Source: Hyphococcus aureus
GTDB taxonomy: Bacteria > Pseudomonadota > Alphaproteobacteria > Caulobacterales > Parvularculaceae
Direction: 5' to 3'
Length of the DNA: 64,000 nucleotides
Assembly: GCF_042643165.1 (NCBI RefSeq)
Contig: NZ_JBHRSH010000002.1
Span: 496,001 to 560,000, forward strand
Part shown: piece by piece, positions 31,653 through 41,388 of the stretch
How the letters are laid out: the number at the start of each line of letters is the position of its first letter
Numbering within the stretch: the stretch's first letter is position 1
Position numbers and translations under genes: made by a program
The notes under the pieces: generated by a model
What the model saw: the letters and a program-made list of their open reading frames with translations, nothing else
The model's database searches: none
Told to the model about the DNA's origin: nothing

Positions 31653-32213
31653 TTAAAAGAGGGCGACGCCAGCAATATATTTGTGGCCGTAGAAGGCGAC
31701 GGCGGCGAAAGCGGCGCCGCCAACGACAACAGCGATTACATCGTTTATCACCGGCCCCGCTGCGCGTCCGGTCTCGCCGCGTTTCTTGACTGCGATCCGG
31801 TCAATGACGGCATAGGCGAGAAACGACCCAAACAAGATGATTGATCGCAATTCGCCATTGACCAGGAGATGGGCGAACGCCCAGATTTTAACCCCGGCCA
31901 GCATAGGGTGCTTCGCGCCAGCCGCTATCTTCCCAGCAGGGATATAGGCCGCCGTCAACAGAATGAAGGCGATCAGCATTAACAGATGCGTGACATGGCG
32001 CAGCCAATAAGGCGTCGTATAGATGACGCTCGCATCGGCTGTCTTCCAGCCCATGATAATGAGTACAAAACCAGCTATCGAAACAAGGGAGTAAAGCCCT
32101 TTATAGGGCATCTCTCCGACTTTGCTGATGATTGCCGCGCGCGGGGCCCGCATCAGACCCGTAAATAGATGCGCGCCAAAAAAGATGATGAGTCCTGTCA
32201 GGAAAAGCGCCAT
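31653..32213 (-). CDS. nnrU: NnrU-family integral membrane protein
   Basis: 186 residues with about six hydrophobic segments. The family pattern is clear: LIIFFGAHLFTGLMR, KGLYSLVSIAGFVLIIMGW, RHVTHLLMLIAFILLTAAY, GAKHPMLAGVKIWAFAHLLVNGE and LFGSFLAYAVIDRIAVK. NnrU is linked to nitric-oxide or denitrification metabolism in Rhodobacter; its biochemical role is unsettled. Here it is placed 35 bp after apt and 13 bp before a solute-binding protein, away from the nsrR operon at 17 kb. Confidence 0.88.
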   Translation of the reverse strand: MALFLTGLIIFFGAHLFTGLMRAPRAAIISKVGEMPYKGLYSLVSIAGFVLIIMGWKTADASVIYTTPYWLRHVTHLLMLIAFILLTAAYIPAGKIAAGAKHPMLAGVKIWAFAHLLVNGELRSIILFGSFLAYAVIDRIAVKKRGETGRAAGPVINDVIAVVVGGAAFAAVAFYGHKYIAGVALF

Positions 32214-32248
32214 TGTTGTTTCCTCTTGTTTGAATGGCGCAGGAGCGA

Positions 32249-32776
32249 TTATTCGCCCTCATACTCCACCAGCGCCGTCACTTTTTTGCCTAACGCCCGT
32301 AATTTGTCGGCGCCGCCAAGATCAGGCAGGTCGACCACGAAGGAGCATAGCATAACCTCACCGCCTGCGCGCTCCAGCAGCTTTATAGCTGCGCCCGCCG
32401 TACCGCCCGTTGCGATGAGATCATCAACGAGCAAAATACGGTCGCCTTTCTCTACAGCGTCGACGTGAATTTCGACCTCATCAACGCCATATTCCAGTTC
32501 GTAGGACTCGGCGATAGTTTTATATGGCAGCTTGCCTTTTTTGCGGATCGGCACAAAACCAACTGAAAGCTGGTGAGCGATGGCGCCCCCGAGGATGAAG
32601 CCCCGGGCCTCGATCCCCGCAACCTTGTCGATTTTCTGGCCCGCCAGCGGTTGAACCAGCTCGTCAACTGCGCGGCGAAACCCGCGCGCATCGGTCAACA
32701 GGGTCGTAATATCCCGGAACATGATCCCCTTTTTCGGATAGTCGGGGATCGTACGAATGACTGATTTCAAATCCAT
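32249..32776 (-). CDS. apt: Adenine phosphoribosyltransferase
   Basis: 175 residues from the ATG at 32776 (GGAAA upstream). It salvages adenine to AMP with PRPP. The PRPP motif ILLVDDLIATGGTA is intact, with DYPKKGIMFRDITTLL at the N-terminus and KVAGIEARGFILGGAIAHQL in the core. Alternative upstream ATGs at 32794 and 32872 exist; the latter is unlikely. It probably heads a transcript with nnrU and the solute-binding protein. Confidence 0.95.
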   Translation of the reverse strand: MDLKSVIRTIPDYPKKGIMFRDITTLLTDARGFRRAVDELVQPLAGQKIDKVAGIEARGFILGGAIAHQLSVGFVPIRKKGKLPYKTIAESYELEYGVDEVEIHVDAVEKGDRILLVDDLIATGGTAGAAIKLLERAGGEVMLCSFVVDLPDLGGADKLRALGKKVTALVEYEGE

Positions 32777-33031
32777 AAGAGATTTCCGCGCCATGCTGTC
32801 GGGGCTTGCCGCGCCCCAGCGCCGACCATGGCGGAATCGCCTCTTGCGGGCAAGCGCTGCAACGCAACACAAACAACCCTCTGCAACCGCTTAAAAATCA
32901 CCGCTTCACCGCTGATTTACCTCGCTTTATCCCTCAAAACTTGCCCTTTCAGCCGAATTGGCGAGACTGGCCAACGGGGCAGAATGCGCTATCTCTGAAG
33001 CATCACCGGAATCACGCGAGGAGGATCACCC

Positions 33032-35101
33032 GTGAAAAGATTTCTATTATGCGGCGTCGCCGTATTTGCACTGGCGGCCTGCGGCCAAAATAAAGACCAG
33101 CAATCAGGCGCAGAGGCCGATAAAACCGAAATGGCCGCCGCCACAACAACGCCGGAGCTCGGGGATTTTGGCGTTGACCTCGCTGACATCGATCCGGAAG
33201 TGGATCCGGGCGATGATTTCTTCCGCTACGTGAACGGCAAATGGCTCGACACATTCGAAATTCCTGAAGAGTTTTCGAGCTATGGATCTTTCACCGTACT
33301 GTTCGAACGATCTGAAGATCGTGTGAAAAGCATCATCGAGGACGCCGCAAAGAGCGATGCCCGCCCAGGATCGCTGGAGCAAAAAATCGGTGAGTACTAC
33401 GCCTCATTTCTGGACACAGCCGCTATTGACGCAAAAGGGTTTGCCGTTGTTGCAGACGATTTTGCGAAAATAGACGCCGCACAAAATCATGAAGACATTG
33501 CGGCGCTGCTTGGCAATCCACGCATCGGCGCGGATTCACCTGTGGGCGCCTTTATCAGCGTCGACTCGAAACAGACTGATCAGTACACCGTATATCTGAC
33601 GCAGGCCGGCCTTGGAATGCCGAACCGTGACTATTATCTCGATGACAAATTCGCCGACAAACGGCCGAAATATCTCGCTTATATTGAAAAGGCCCTCACT
33701 CTCACCGGCGTCGATGACGCCGCTGCGAAGGCGCAATCTATCTTGGACGTTGAAACAAAAATGGCCGAAGCTCATTGGGAGCCGGCTAAAAGGCGCAATC
33801 GCGACCTCACTTATAACCTGAAAACACGCGACGAGTTAAAGGCCTTCGCCCCGGAAATGCCTTGGGACGCAGCCTTTGACGCTGCTGGTTTAGGCGATGT
33901 GAGCAGCTTTATCGTTCGCGAGGACGACGCCATCCAGAATTTAGCGAAAATCTTTGCTGAAACGCCGGTGGAAACATGGAAAGCCTATATGAAGTTCCAC
34001 CTTCTCAACGCCAATGCTGCGGTGCTCCCGTCTGATCTGGACGAAGCAAGCTTCGCTTTCTTTGGCACCGAACTTCGCGGCACACCGAAGCAACGCGAGC
34101 GCTGGAAGCGCGGCGTCGCTGCTGTTAACGACGCCATGGGCGAAGCCGTCGGCAAGGTTTACGTAGAAACATATTTTCCAGCCTCCTCAAAAGAGCAGAT
34201 GCAGGACCTTGTCGCGAACCTCAGAGCGGCTCTGTCGCAACGCATCGATACGCTCCCCTGGATGGGTGATGAAACCAAATCCCAAGCCCAGGCCAAGTTG
34301 CAGAAATTCACGCCGAAAATCGGCTACCCCGACAAGTGGCGCGATTATTCCGATCTGACCGTTGCCGAAGGCGAAGCCTATGAGAATACGCTGGCCGCTA
34401 ACGTGTTCGAATGGAACTGGTCGATTTCACGCTTGGGCGGGCCGGTCGACAAGACCGAATGGGGCATGAACCCGCAAACGGTGAACGCCTATTATTCTCC
34501 GCCGCGCAATGAAATCGTGTTCCCAGCGGCGATCCTGCAGGCGCCGTTCTTCGATCCGAATGCCGATCCGGCCGTAAATTATGGCGGCATCGGCGCGGTG
34601 ATCGGTCATGAAATCGGCCACGGTTTTGATGATCAGGGCCGCAAGTCAGATGGTGACGGCGTGTTGCGCGACTGGTGGACCCAAGAAGACGCCGCGAATT
34701 TCCATGTGCTCACCGAAAAGCTGGGCGCGCAATACGCAACCTATGAGCCGGTGCCGGGATTCCACGTCAATCCTGAACTCACCATGGGTGAGAACATCGG
34801 TGATGTGGGCGGCCTCGCCATGGCCTATCACGCCTATAAACTTTCTCTCAATGGCGATGAGGCGCCAGTGCTCGACGGCTATACCGGCGATCAGCGTTTC
34901 TTTTTGGCGTGGGCGCAAGTCTGGAAACGCCTTAACCGCGAAGAGGCGCTAAAAAACCAGGTGGCCACCGATCCTCATTCCCCGGCGCGCTATCGCGTCA
35001 ATGGCGTCGTCAGAAACATGGACGCCTGGTACGACGCTTTCAGCGTCACGGAAGAAGACGATCTCTATCTTCCTCCGGCAGACCGTGTGCAGATCTGGTA
35101 A
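33032..35101 (+). CDS. M13-family zinc metallopeptidase, lipoprotein
   Basis: 689 residues, GTG start with a strong GAGGAGG ribosome site. Lipobox FALAAC predicts membrane anchoring. The neprilysin-like fold is complete: DDFFRYVNGKWLDTFEIPEE near the N-terminus, NAYYSPPRNEIVFPAAILQ, the zinc motif VIGHEIGHGFDDQG near residue 525, and the third-ligand motif ENIGDVGGLAMAY. It ends in DRVQIW, the usual M13 C-terminal Trp. It should cleave oligopeptides in the periplasm or at the cell surface. It is monocistronic, followed by a terminator. Confidence 0.95.
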   Translation: MKRFLLCGVAVFALAACGQNKDQQSGAEADKTEMAAATTTPELGDFGVDLADIDPEVDPGDDFFRYVNGKWLDTFEIPEEFSSYGSFTVLFERSEDRVKSIIEDAAKSDARPGSLEQKIGEYYASFLDTAAIDAKGFAVVADDFAKIDAAQNHEDIAALLGNPRIGADSPVGAFISVDSKQTDQYTVYLTQAGLGMPNRDYYLDDKFADKRPKYLAYIEKALTLTGVDDAAAKAQSILDVETKMAEAHWEPAKRRNRDLTYNLKTRDELKAFAPEMPWDAAFDAAGLGDVSSFIVREDDAIQNLAKIFAETPVETWKAYMKFHLLNANAAVLPSDLDEASFAFFGTELRGTPKQRERWKRGVAAVNDAMGEAVGKVYVETYFPASSKEQMQDLVANLRAALSQRIDTLPWMGDETKSQAQAKLQKFTPKIGYPDKWRDYSDLTVAEGEAYENTLAANVFEWNWSISRLGGPVDKTEWGMNPQTVNAYYSPPRNEIVFPAAILQAPFFDPNADPAVNYGGIGAVIGHEIGHGFDDQGRKSDGDGVLRDWWTQEDAANFHVLTEKLGAQYATYEPVPGFHVNPELTMGENIGDVGGLAMAYHAYKLSLNGDEAPVLDGYTGDQRFFLAWAQVWKRLNREEALKNQVATDPHSPARYRVNGVVRNMDAWYDAFSVTEEDDLYLPPADRVQIW

Positions 35102-35120
35102 TTCTGGAAATATGCCTAAG

Positions 35121-35155
35121 AAAGAAAAAGCCCCGTACCGTCGGGGCTTTTTCTT
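35121..35155 (+). terminator. Intrinsic terminator after the M13 peptidase
   Basis: AAAGAAAAAGCCCCG (35121-35135) pairs with CGGGGCTTTTTCTTT (35142-35156) around a short loop. The long A/T arms make it symmetrical, so it can work in both directions. It lies 20 bp past the stop. Confidence 0.88.
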
Positions 35156-35222
35156 TCCCGGCCCGGTTTGACCGAATAGCGCAACGGACATTAAAGTTTC
35201 ATCAGTGACAGGGGAAGATAGA

Positions 35223-37565
35223 ATGATCTTTAGAGTTGCCGTGTTTTGTTTTGCTGCGCTGGTTTTAGCTGGAGGTTGCGGCGGAGAAGCCGCAAATGAC
35301 TCAAGCACAAGCGAACAGTTCGCACCAATCAAGCGGAAGACAGGGTCATTCTTCGAAGATTATAAAGCCTCTCTCCAGAAGGCTAAACCGGCCAAGTCTT
35401 TGCAGGTTTCAGGCGCGTGGGAAGGAGTTCTGTTTTGCCCCTCCGGCGTATTTCCGATTTCCATCGATCTCGGCCAAACGGCATTGGCCGTAAAAGGGGT
35501 CGCAACGATAGGCAGCGCCATCGGTGATGAAAGGCGCACAACGCCTTTTTATATAGAGCATCGCGAGCGCAAAGGCGCTGGAAAATATAGCCCCGCGGTG
35601 CAAAGCTTCACCTTCCGCTCCGAGCCGGAGGTTGGCGCGGACCCGCGACAGCAGCGCGGCATCTTCCTTGAAGCCCTGCTTTCTCCATCGAAAGGCGACA
35701 TGGCGATTATCAATGTTTCGGAAACAAGCGGCGCCAGGTCCCAGCGCCAGTGTAGCGGCCTCGCCGCCCGCAATGAAGCGGCCGCAAAAATAAGATCATT
35801 CAGGGAAAATTCCGCGCTCATTCGCGCCGACCGGCGGCCAGTGACCCAGGGACAAAAATGCCCGCCGAAATATCGCAACTGGATAGACCAGATTGGCGCT
35901 GGCGCGAACGCTTTAGACGACGCCATTTTTGCACCGGCTTTCGGCGCACCGTTTCGCGACATTGATGCAGAAAAGATTCTTACTGCGAGTGCACTCATTT
36001 CAGGCTCCTGCGCTGAGACTGACGACCGCGCAAAAAATATCGAAGTCTTGCGTATTGGAGCAACGCTTCGCAACTACAAGGAATATGACGCTGCTAATCA
36101 GAGCTATTTGAAAGATGCAATAGTTGATGACTGGACCTCATGGGTAAATGGTGAGATCGAACGCGGGGTTTATTATGATTACTCGACTGCGGTCGCCCTG
36201 CGCGCGGCGCCAATTCGAACAGGTTTACGCGGCGATCCAAAAATAACCGACTTCGACAAGCGCCTCGCCACCCTTGTGGAAGAGGCGGAAAAATCAAAGA
36301 GCACTGACAATTTTGCGAAACGCATAGAGGACCAGAAAGAAAATTTCAAAACCCTGGTCAATATACCGCTGGAAGCGCAAAGCCGCGGCGACATCGATAT
36401 GAGCATTGTCGCAGCAGGGCTGGATTATTATCTCGCCGACGCATCGCAAAGTTTTGCTGACAATGCCGATAAGGTGCAGGACGCCGTGTACATGCATTCC
36501 TGGACGAGCCAGTTCGCGGCCAGCAAATCCTGTCCCGCGGCAAGCCAGTCGACCTGCCAGGAAGCAGCGTCCGTATTCTCCAATAAAATAAAGGACCTTG
36601 CTGCAGCATACGCCAAGTTAGAAACTCAGGCTTTTCAAAACATTGCCAAAAAAGCCAGTGGAACAGACGGCCTCGCTGAACTTGTCGCTTTTGAAAATCG
36701 TCTAGACAAAGAGTACGGCGAACTGTTGACCCTCGCGCCGTTCGAGAATGGCCGAAAGCAACGCGAGAAGGCGCGACACTCACTTCAGCAGAAAAATATT
36801 CGCACTATTCGCACGGAAATCGAGAGCGCCAACATGGCGCCGGCTATACGGGCAATAGAAGATAAGTATTTTGTCGGGAACGATCTTGAAGCGCCAGCGC
36901 TACGTCAGATCGCCGCCGCGGTTGATAAAGGCCTTGCGGGAACGAAGCCCTTCTCGGGCATCGCTGGCGGTGAATATTTCAACGCCCTTTACAATCAGGA
37001 CTTTGCGACTTTACGCGCGCTTGATCGTGAATATGTTGCGGGCATTCGCCCCTTAATGTCATTTGGCGCACAACAGGTCATTGAGCTTGGCCCCCTGATT
37101 AACGCTCTTAGCGGACAAAAGGCTGGACAAGTAGAGTCTGATATCGCGCACTGGGTCCAAAATCTGTCCGCACTTTACGCTGTATTCGGAACTTATCTTG
37201 TCGAATATCAGGACGTTTATAAAAAATGTTTGAAGCCCGGCGCCACAACCATCGAAATTTCCAGACGCACAGACTATGTGACCACCGACGGTTTCGGCAA
37301 CGAGATCAGCCGCCGCAGAGGCTGGACGGATCGCGATTATTATCGTGTGAATCCAGAACTTTCAGGTCACTTCAATACGCTGTTCGGCGCTGCGACAGGC
37401 ACGGCGCAGGCGCGGCTATTCGATCTCTTCCTTAATGACGCAAAAATCTCTCGTCTGCGTCTTGATACGGAAAAGCTCATGAGCAAATACGATTGCAAGT
37501 CTCCGGAAATTCAACAGCTCGAGGAAGGCTTCCTCGCTTATGACAGAGAGTTGAAGCGCCGCTGA
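35223..37565 (+). CDS. Large lipoprotein, unknown function
   Basis: 780 residues from the ATG at 35223 (GGGGAAG upstream). Lipobox VLAGGC anchors it. Residues about 60-190 form a beta-rich domain starting SGAWEGVLFCPSGVFPISIDL, with a likely disulphide. The rest (about 220-780) is mostly helical, with many Lys/Glu/Gln-rich segments and paired cysteines (SCPAASQSTCQEA). I recognise no catalytic motif or named family. Composition is less GC-rich than in neighbouring housekeeping genes. It stands alone between the M13 peptidase terminator and the sensor kinase gene. Confidence 0.75.
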   Translation: MIFRVAVFCFAALVLAGGCGGEAANDSSTSEQFAPIKRKTGSFFEDYKASLQKAKPAKSLQVSGAWEGVLFCPSGVFPISIDLGQTALAVKGVATIGSAIGDERRTTPFYIEHRERKGAGKYSPAVQSFTFRSEPEVGADPRQQRGIFLEALLSPSKGDMAIINVSETSGARSQRQCSGLAARNEAAAKIRSFRENSALIRADRRPVTQGQKCPPKYRNWIDQIGAGANALDDAIFAPAFGAPFRDIDAEKILTASALISGSCAETDDRAKNIEVLRIGATLRNYKEYDAANQSYLKDAIVDDWTSWVNGEIERGVYYDYSTAVALRAAPIRTGLRGDPKITDFDKRLATLVEEAEKSKSTDNFAKRIEDQKENFKTLVNIPLEAQSRGDIDMSIVAAGLDYYLADASQSFADNADKVQDAVYMHSWTSQFAASKSCPAASQSTCQEAASVFSNKIKDLAAAYAKLETQAFQNIAKKASGTDGLAELVAFENRLDKEYGELLTLAPFENGRKQREKARHSLQQKNIRTIRTEIESANMAPAIRAIEDKYFVGNDLEAPALRQIAAAVDKGLAGTKPFSGIAGGEYFNALYNQDFATLRALDREYVAGIRPLMSFGAQQVIELGPLINALSGQKAGQVESDIAHWVQNLSALYAVFGTYLVEYQDVYKKCLKPGATTIEISRRTDYVTTDGFGNEISRRRGWTDRDYYRVNPELSGHFNTLFGAATGTAQARLFDLFLNDAKISRLRLDTEKLMSKYDCKSPEIQQLEEGFLAYDRELKRR

Positions 37566-37722
37566 TCCTGAACATCTCAGTACTTTGTAATCGGCCTTTT
37601 GGGTGTTGATCGACGCCGAGCGGACTAGCTTGTTAACGAGTTGGTAACTCGTCTGTTTCGAAAAGCTTGAAATGTGTTCCTCAATGAAGAATTCGGCTAG
37701 TATAAATTAACCATATGCGAAG

Positions 37723-39474
37723 ATGCTACTCTCAGTTGTACGGTCAGCATCAAGAGCAAAAAGCGTGGAAACGGGAAAGCCCTCTCCTCATACATCGCCT
37801 GTTTTTAAAAGCCAGCGCGGGGCCGTCTTTTATCTTGTCACGCTGGTTTTCGTCGGCGTTGATCTATTGCAGACCTTTCTGATGCAGGGGGCGGTTCCCG
37901 GGATGACGGAACCGCGCATGACCGGCATTGTCGCCCTGTTCTTTTTCGCCGTCATCGCCGCCTATTACCGGCTCACAGGTCAACTCAAGATTGCATCCAT
38001 TGTGTTGATCGCTGTCGCTTATGCAGGGTCAGTCTATGCTTCGTTGAAACAAGGCGGTTCTCCCGCACCGACGCTTAACTATGTGCCATTCCTACCCATC
38101 GTGACCACGGTGCTTCTTGGACGAAGCGCCGGCGCTATATCTTTACACCTAAGCATCGTCGCGATTATTTTTTGCACTTACGCTGCGCAGACCGGACTAG
38201 CCCCGCCTTCACCCCACACGATTGAAGAGCTTCGCCTTTTGCTCGCTTCAGGTGGTGTGTTGCTTGCTATAGGCGTCACCGCCTATGCCATCATATATGA
38301 AAATCTCATCCTGAAAGCCGTTAAGGAAGCGGAGGGCGCAAAACGCGAAGTAGAGCAAAAAGCCGACGCACTGGAACAAAGTCAGGAATTTCTCGCGACG
38401 GTTATGGACGCCGCTCACGATGCGATCATCGCATCAGACGCTAGCGGCAAACTCTCAATTTTCAATCATGCGGCCCGAGAGATTCACGGCATTGATGCGC
38501 AGCCTCTGGACAGTCAGGACTGGCCTTCAACCTACAGTCTTTTCGAGGCCGACGGCGAAACACCGATGAAACTCGAAAATGTGCCGCTCTTTTGCGCAAT
38601 GCAGGGACAAAAAGTGATCGGGCGTCAAATGGCGATCGCCGTGCCTGGCCGCGAAGTCAGATTCATGACCGCGAATGCAACGCCCCTATACAACGATAAA
38701 AAGGAGCTTATTGGCGCTGTCGCCACCATGCGCGACGTAACCAAAGAACATTTTCAGGAAGAAAAAATCCGTTCGCAGAACCGTGAAATCGACCATTTCG
38801 CACGGGTCGCTTCCCTCGACCTTCAGGCGCCGCTCAATCGCATCATTATGACATCCGAAGCGCTTATAAAATCGCCCGAGATTCAGGCGTCCGCCAAAAC
38901 CCGCACTGACCTTGCCGCGGTCACCGCTGCCGCCAAGAAAATGGGCGCGCTCATAAAAGATGTTCTTTACATGTCACGCCTTCCTATTGGCGAAATTTCA
39001 CTGCAGCCGGTGGTCGTCCGAGATTGCATTGAAGCGGCGATTGATCTCGCCGATCTCAGCGAAGCCGATTGCAGACTCGATTTTCGGTTCACCGGTTCCC
39101 ATGACGTGATGGCGGACCCGCACAGCCTCACCCATGTTTTCAAGAACCTTATTGAAAACGCCTGGAAACATTCAATGCCTGGCGTCAGGGCCCATGCGGA
39201 ATTCACCTGTATCGTCGAAGATGGCGCAGCTGTTTTAGGGGTCAAGGACAATGGCCCCGGCATGTCGCGCGAGCAGATTGATAAGCTTTTCACGCCGCTC
39301 GAACGCCTGCGCACGGATGACGACGCAGGTGGCACCGGGCTCGGGCTTGCGATCTGCCGCAAATCCATCACCCGCATGGGCGGCGAGTTCTGGGTTGAAT
39401 CCGAACCCGGCCAGGGCTGTCACTTCCGCATGCGTCTCCCGCTGGCGGCGGAGCAGGCGAAAATCGCATCTTAA
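37723..39474 (+). CDS. Membrane sensor histidine kinase lacking the phospho-acceptor His
   Basis: 583 residues. Five to six membrane spans (about 35-205) precede a coiled coil and a PAS domain (FLATVMDAAHDAIIASDASGKL, about 222-345). The dimerisation helix reads FARVASLDLQAPLNRIIM, where kinases normally have ASHDL; codon CTC at 38815-38817 makes residue 365 Leu instead of His. The ATPase domain is intact: HVFKNLIENAWKHS (N box), VKDNGPGM (G1), GGTGLGLAICRKSI (G2). It may be a pseudo-kinase that phosphorylates a partner in trans or only binds ATP. A -10-like TATAAA lies at 37701. No response regulator is adjacent. Confidence 0.88.
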   Translation: MLLSVVRSASRAKSVETGKPSPHTSPVFKSQRGAVFYLVTLVFVGVDLLQTFLMQGAVPGMTEPRMTGIVALFFFAVIAAYYRLTGQLKIASIVLIAVAYAGSVYASLKQGGSPAPTLNYVPFLPIVTTVLLGRSAGAISLHLSIVAIIFCTYAAQTGLAPPSPHTIEELRLLLASGGVLLAIGVTAYAIIYENLILKAVKEAEGAKREVEQKADALEQSQEFLATVMDAAHDAIIASDASGKLSIFNHAAREIHGIDAQPLDSQDWPSTYSLFEADGETPMKLENVPLFCAMQGQKVIGRQMAIAVPGREVRFMTANATPLYNDKKELIGAVATMRDVTKEHFQEEKIRSQNREIDHFARVASLDLQAPLNRIIMTSEALIKSPEIQASAKTRTDLAAVTAAAKKMGALIKDVLYMSRLPIGEISLQPVVVRDCIEAAIDLADLSEADCRLDFRFTGSHDVMADPHSLTHVFKNLIENAWKHSMPGVRAHAEFTCIVEDGAAVLGVKDNGPGMSREQIDKLFTPLERLRTDDDAGGTGLGLAICRKSITRMGGEFWVESEPGQGCHFRMRLPLAAEQAKIAS

Positions 39475-39540
39475 AGACACAATCTTTCTGGATGCTGCGC
39501 CCTCTTGGGCTTTGCGCCTGGGCGTCCTATAACCAGCCCC

Positions 39541-41388
39541 ATGCAGGACAAAGAACAAATCCGCGAGGCCTTTAAGCGTGCATTGCTGCACGCGACGCGA
39601 GCGCTATCGGCCCAGCGCGACGTCGATGTCGCCTTTGGCGGGGAGCACGCCGCCGTTCAGGGGAAAACGGCGCGGATCCCGCTGCCTGCGCGTGTGCTCG
39701 ATCCCACATCGGCCGCCATCGCCCGCGGGGAGAGTGACGCCGCGGCTTTGCGCCTCGCCCATCATGACAGCGCGGCCCATGCCCGCCTGGCCCCAAAAGG
39801 CGCTGAAGCGCGCGCGGTCTTCTCCGCCCTCGAAAACGCCCGTTGCGAGGCGATCGGCGCCATGGCGCTTAAAGGGGTCGGCGACAATCTCGCCGCGTCA
39901 CTTGAAAAAATCATCACTGATAAGGGCTATGACCGCCAGTCCGTGACCGACGCCATGCCCATGGCGGACGTGGCTGCGCTGCTCTTGCGCGAGCGCCTAA
40001 CCGGCCGCACGGCACCCGCCTCCGCGCAAGGCATCATGAACACATGGCGCGACGAATTGGAAAGCAAAGCCGGCGCCTCGCTCGATGCCCTAGCGAACGC
40101 CGCCGCTGTTGACGACCAGCAAGCCTTCGCGGCGCTCGCCAGGGAGTTCATTCGCGATCTCGACCTCGATGATGAAGATCGCGGCGATGAACAAAGCGAC
40201 GATGAACAGAGTGGCGAAGAATCCGAGAGCGACACCGAAGACGATGGCAATGAGGGCGACGATGAAACCGGCGCCGACGAAATGCCGGACGATCCGGGCA
40301 GCGGCGAGGCTGATGCGTCGGATTCGGAAATGTCAGAACAGGACATGGAAAGCGCGCTGGAGGAAGATGACGGCGCGAGTGAGAATGCTAAAATATCCTC
40401 CCTCCGAACGAAGTTTGAAGGCGATTCAGGCGCAGCGTACTCTGCCTATACAACCGAATTTGATGAAATCGCTGATGCGGTCGAGCTTTGCGATCCGGAA
40501 GAATTACAGCGCCTGCGGCGCTCTCTCGACCGCCAGCTGGAGAACCTTCACGCTGTCGTCTCGCGTCTCGCAAACAAGCTCCAGCGCAAATTGATGGCGC
40601 AACAAAATCGCAGCTGGATGTTCGATCTTGACGAAGGCGTCCTCGATGCGGCGCGCCTGGCGCGGATTGTCGCCGACCCCATGCAGCCGCTCTCCTACAA
40701 GATGGAGCAGGAGCAGGATTTCCGTGACACGGTAGTGACGCTCCTCATTGATAATTCCGGCTCCATGCGCGGCCGGCCGATCACCATCGCCGCGATCTGC
40801 GCTGACATTCTCGCGCGCACGCTGGAACGCTGCGGCGTCAAGGTCGAGATCCTTGGCTTTACGACCCGCGCATGGAAAGGCGGACAATCCCGCGAGAAAT
40901 GGGTCGCCGACGGACGTCCCGCAAAACCCGGCCGTCTCAATGATTTGCGCCATGTCATCTACAAGTCAGCTGACGCGCCATGGCGGCGGGCGCGCACGTC
41001 CCTCGGTCTGATGATGAAAGAGGGCTTGCTCAAGGAAAATATCGACGGCGAAGCGCTCATGTGGGCGCATCAGCGCCTGCTTGGCCGGCCCGAGTCACGG
41101 CGCATTCTCATGGTGATTTCCGATGGCGCGCCGGTGGATGACACAACCTCGTCAGCAAATGGCGGCGCCTATCTGGAGCGTCATCTGCGCGAGGTGATCG
41201 GTTACATCGAGAACCGCTCGCCGGTGGAGCTTCTCGCTATCGGCATCGGCCACGATGTGACGCGCTATTACCGCCGGGCACTCACCATCGTCGACGTGGA
41301 CCAGCTTGGCGGAGCCATCATAGATAAGCTCGCTGAGCTTTTTGATGAAGACGCGCCAGAGCGAAAAGGCCGAGGCCGCGCGGCTTAA
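39541..41388 (+). CDS. cobT: Cobaltochelatase subunit CobT
   Basis: 615 residues from the ATG at 39541. CobT with CobS (AAA+) and CobN inserts cobalt into the corrin ring in aerobic cobalamin synthesis. The N-terminal domain (EAFKRALLHATRALSAQRDVDVAFGG) is followed by a long acidic region (about 215-300, rich in DDE) and a VWA domain with the metal site LLIDNSGSMRGRPITIAA, TRAWKGG and MVISDGAPVDD. CobS, which is often adjacent, is not in the window. An in-frame start at 39505 is also open but lies close to the kinase stop. Confidence 0.93.
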   Translation: MQDKEQIREAFKRALLHATRALSAQRDVDVAFGGEHAAVQGKTARIPLPARVLDPTSAAIARGESDAAALRLAHHDSAAHARLAPKGAEARAVFSALENARCEAIGAMALKGVGDNLAASLEKIITDKGYDRQSVTDAMPMADVAALLLRERLTGRTAPASAQGIMNTWRDELESKAGASLDALANAAAVDDQQAFAALAREFIRDLDLDDEDRGDEQSDDEQSGEESESDTEDDGNEGDDETGADEMPDDPGSGEADASDSEMSEQDMESALEEDDGASENAKISSLRTKFEGDSGAAYSAYTTEFDEIADAVELCDPEELQRLRRSLDRQLENLHAVVSRLANKLQRKLMAQQNRSWMFDLDEGVLDAARLARIVADPMQPLSYKMEQEQDFRDTVVTLLIDNSGSMRGRPITIAAICADILARTLERCGVKVEILGFTTRAWKGGQSREKWVADGRPAKPGRLNDLRHVIYKSADAPWRRARTSLGLMMKEGLLKENIDGEALMWAHQRLLGRPESRRILMVISDGAPVDDTTSSANGGAYLERHLREVIGYIENRSPVELLAIGIGHDVTRYYRRALTIVDVDQLGGAIIDKLAELFDEDAPERKGRGRAA

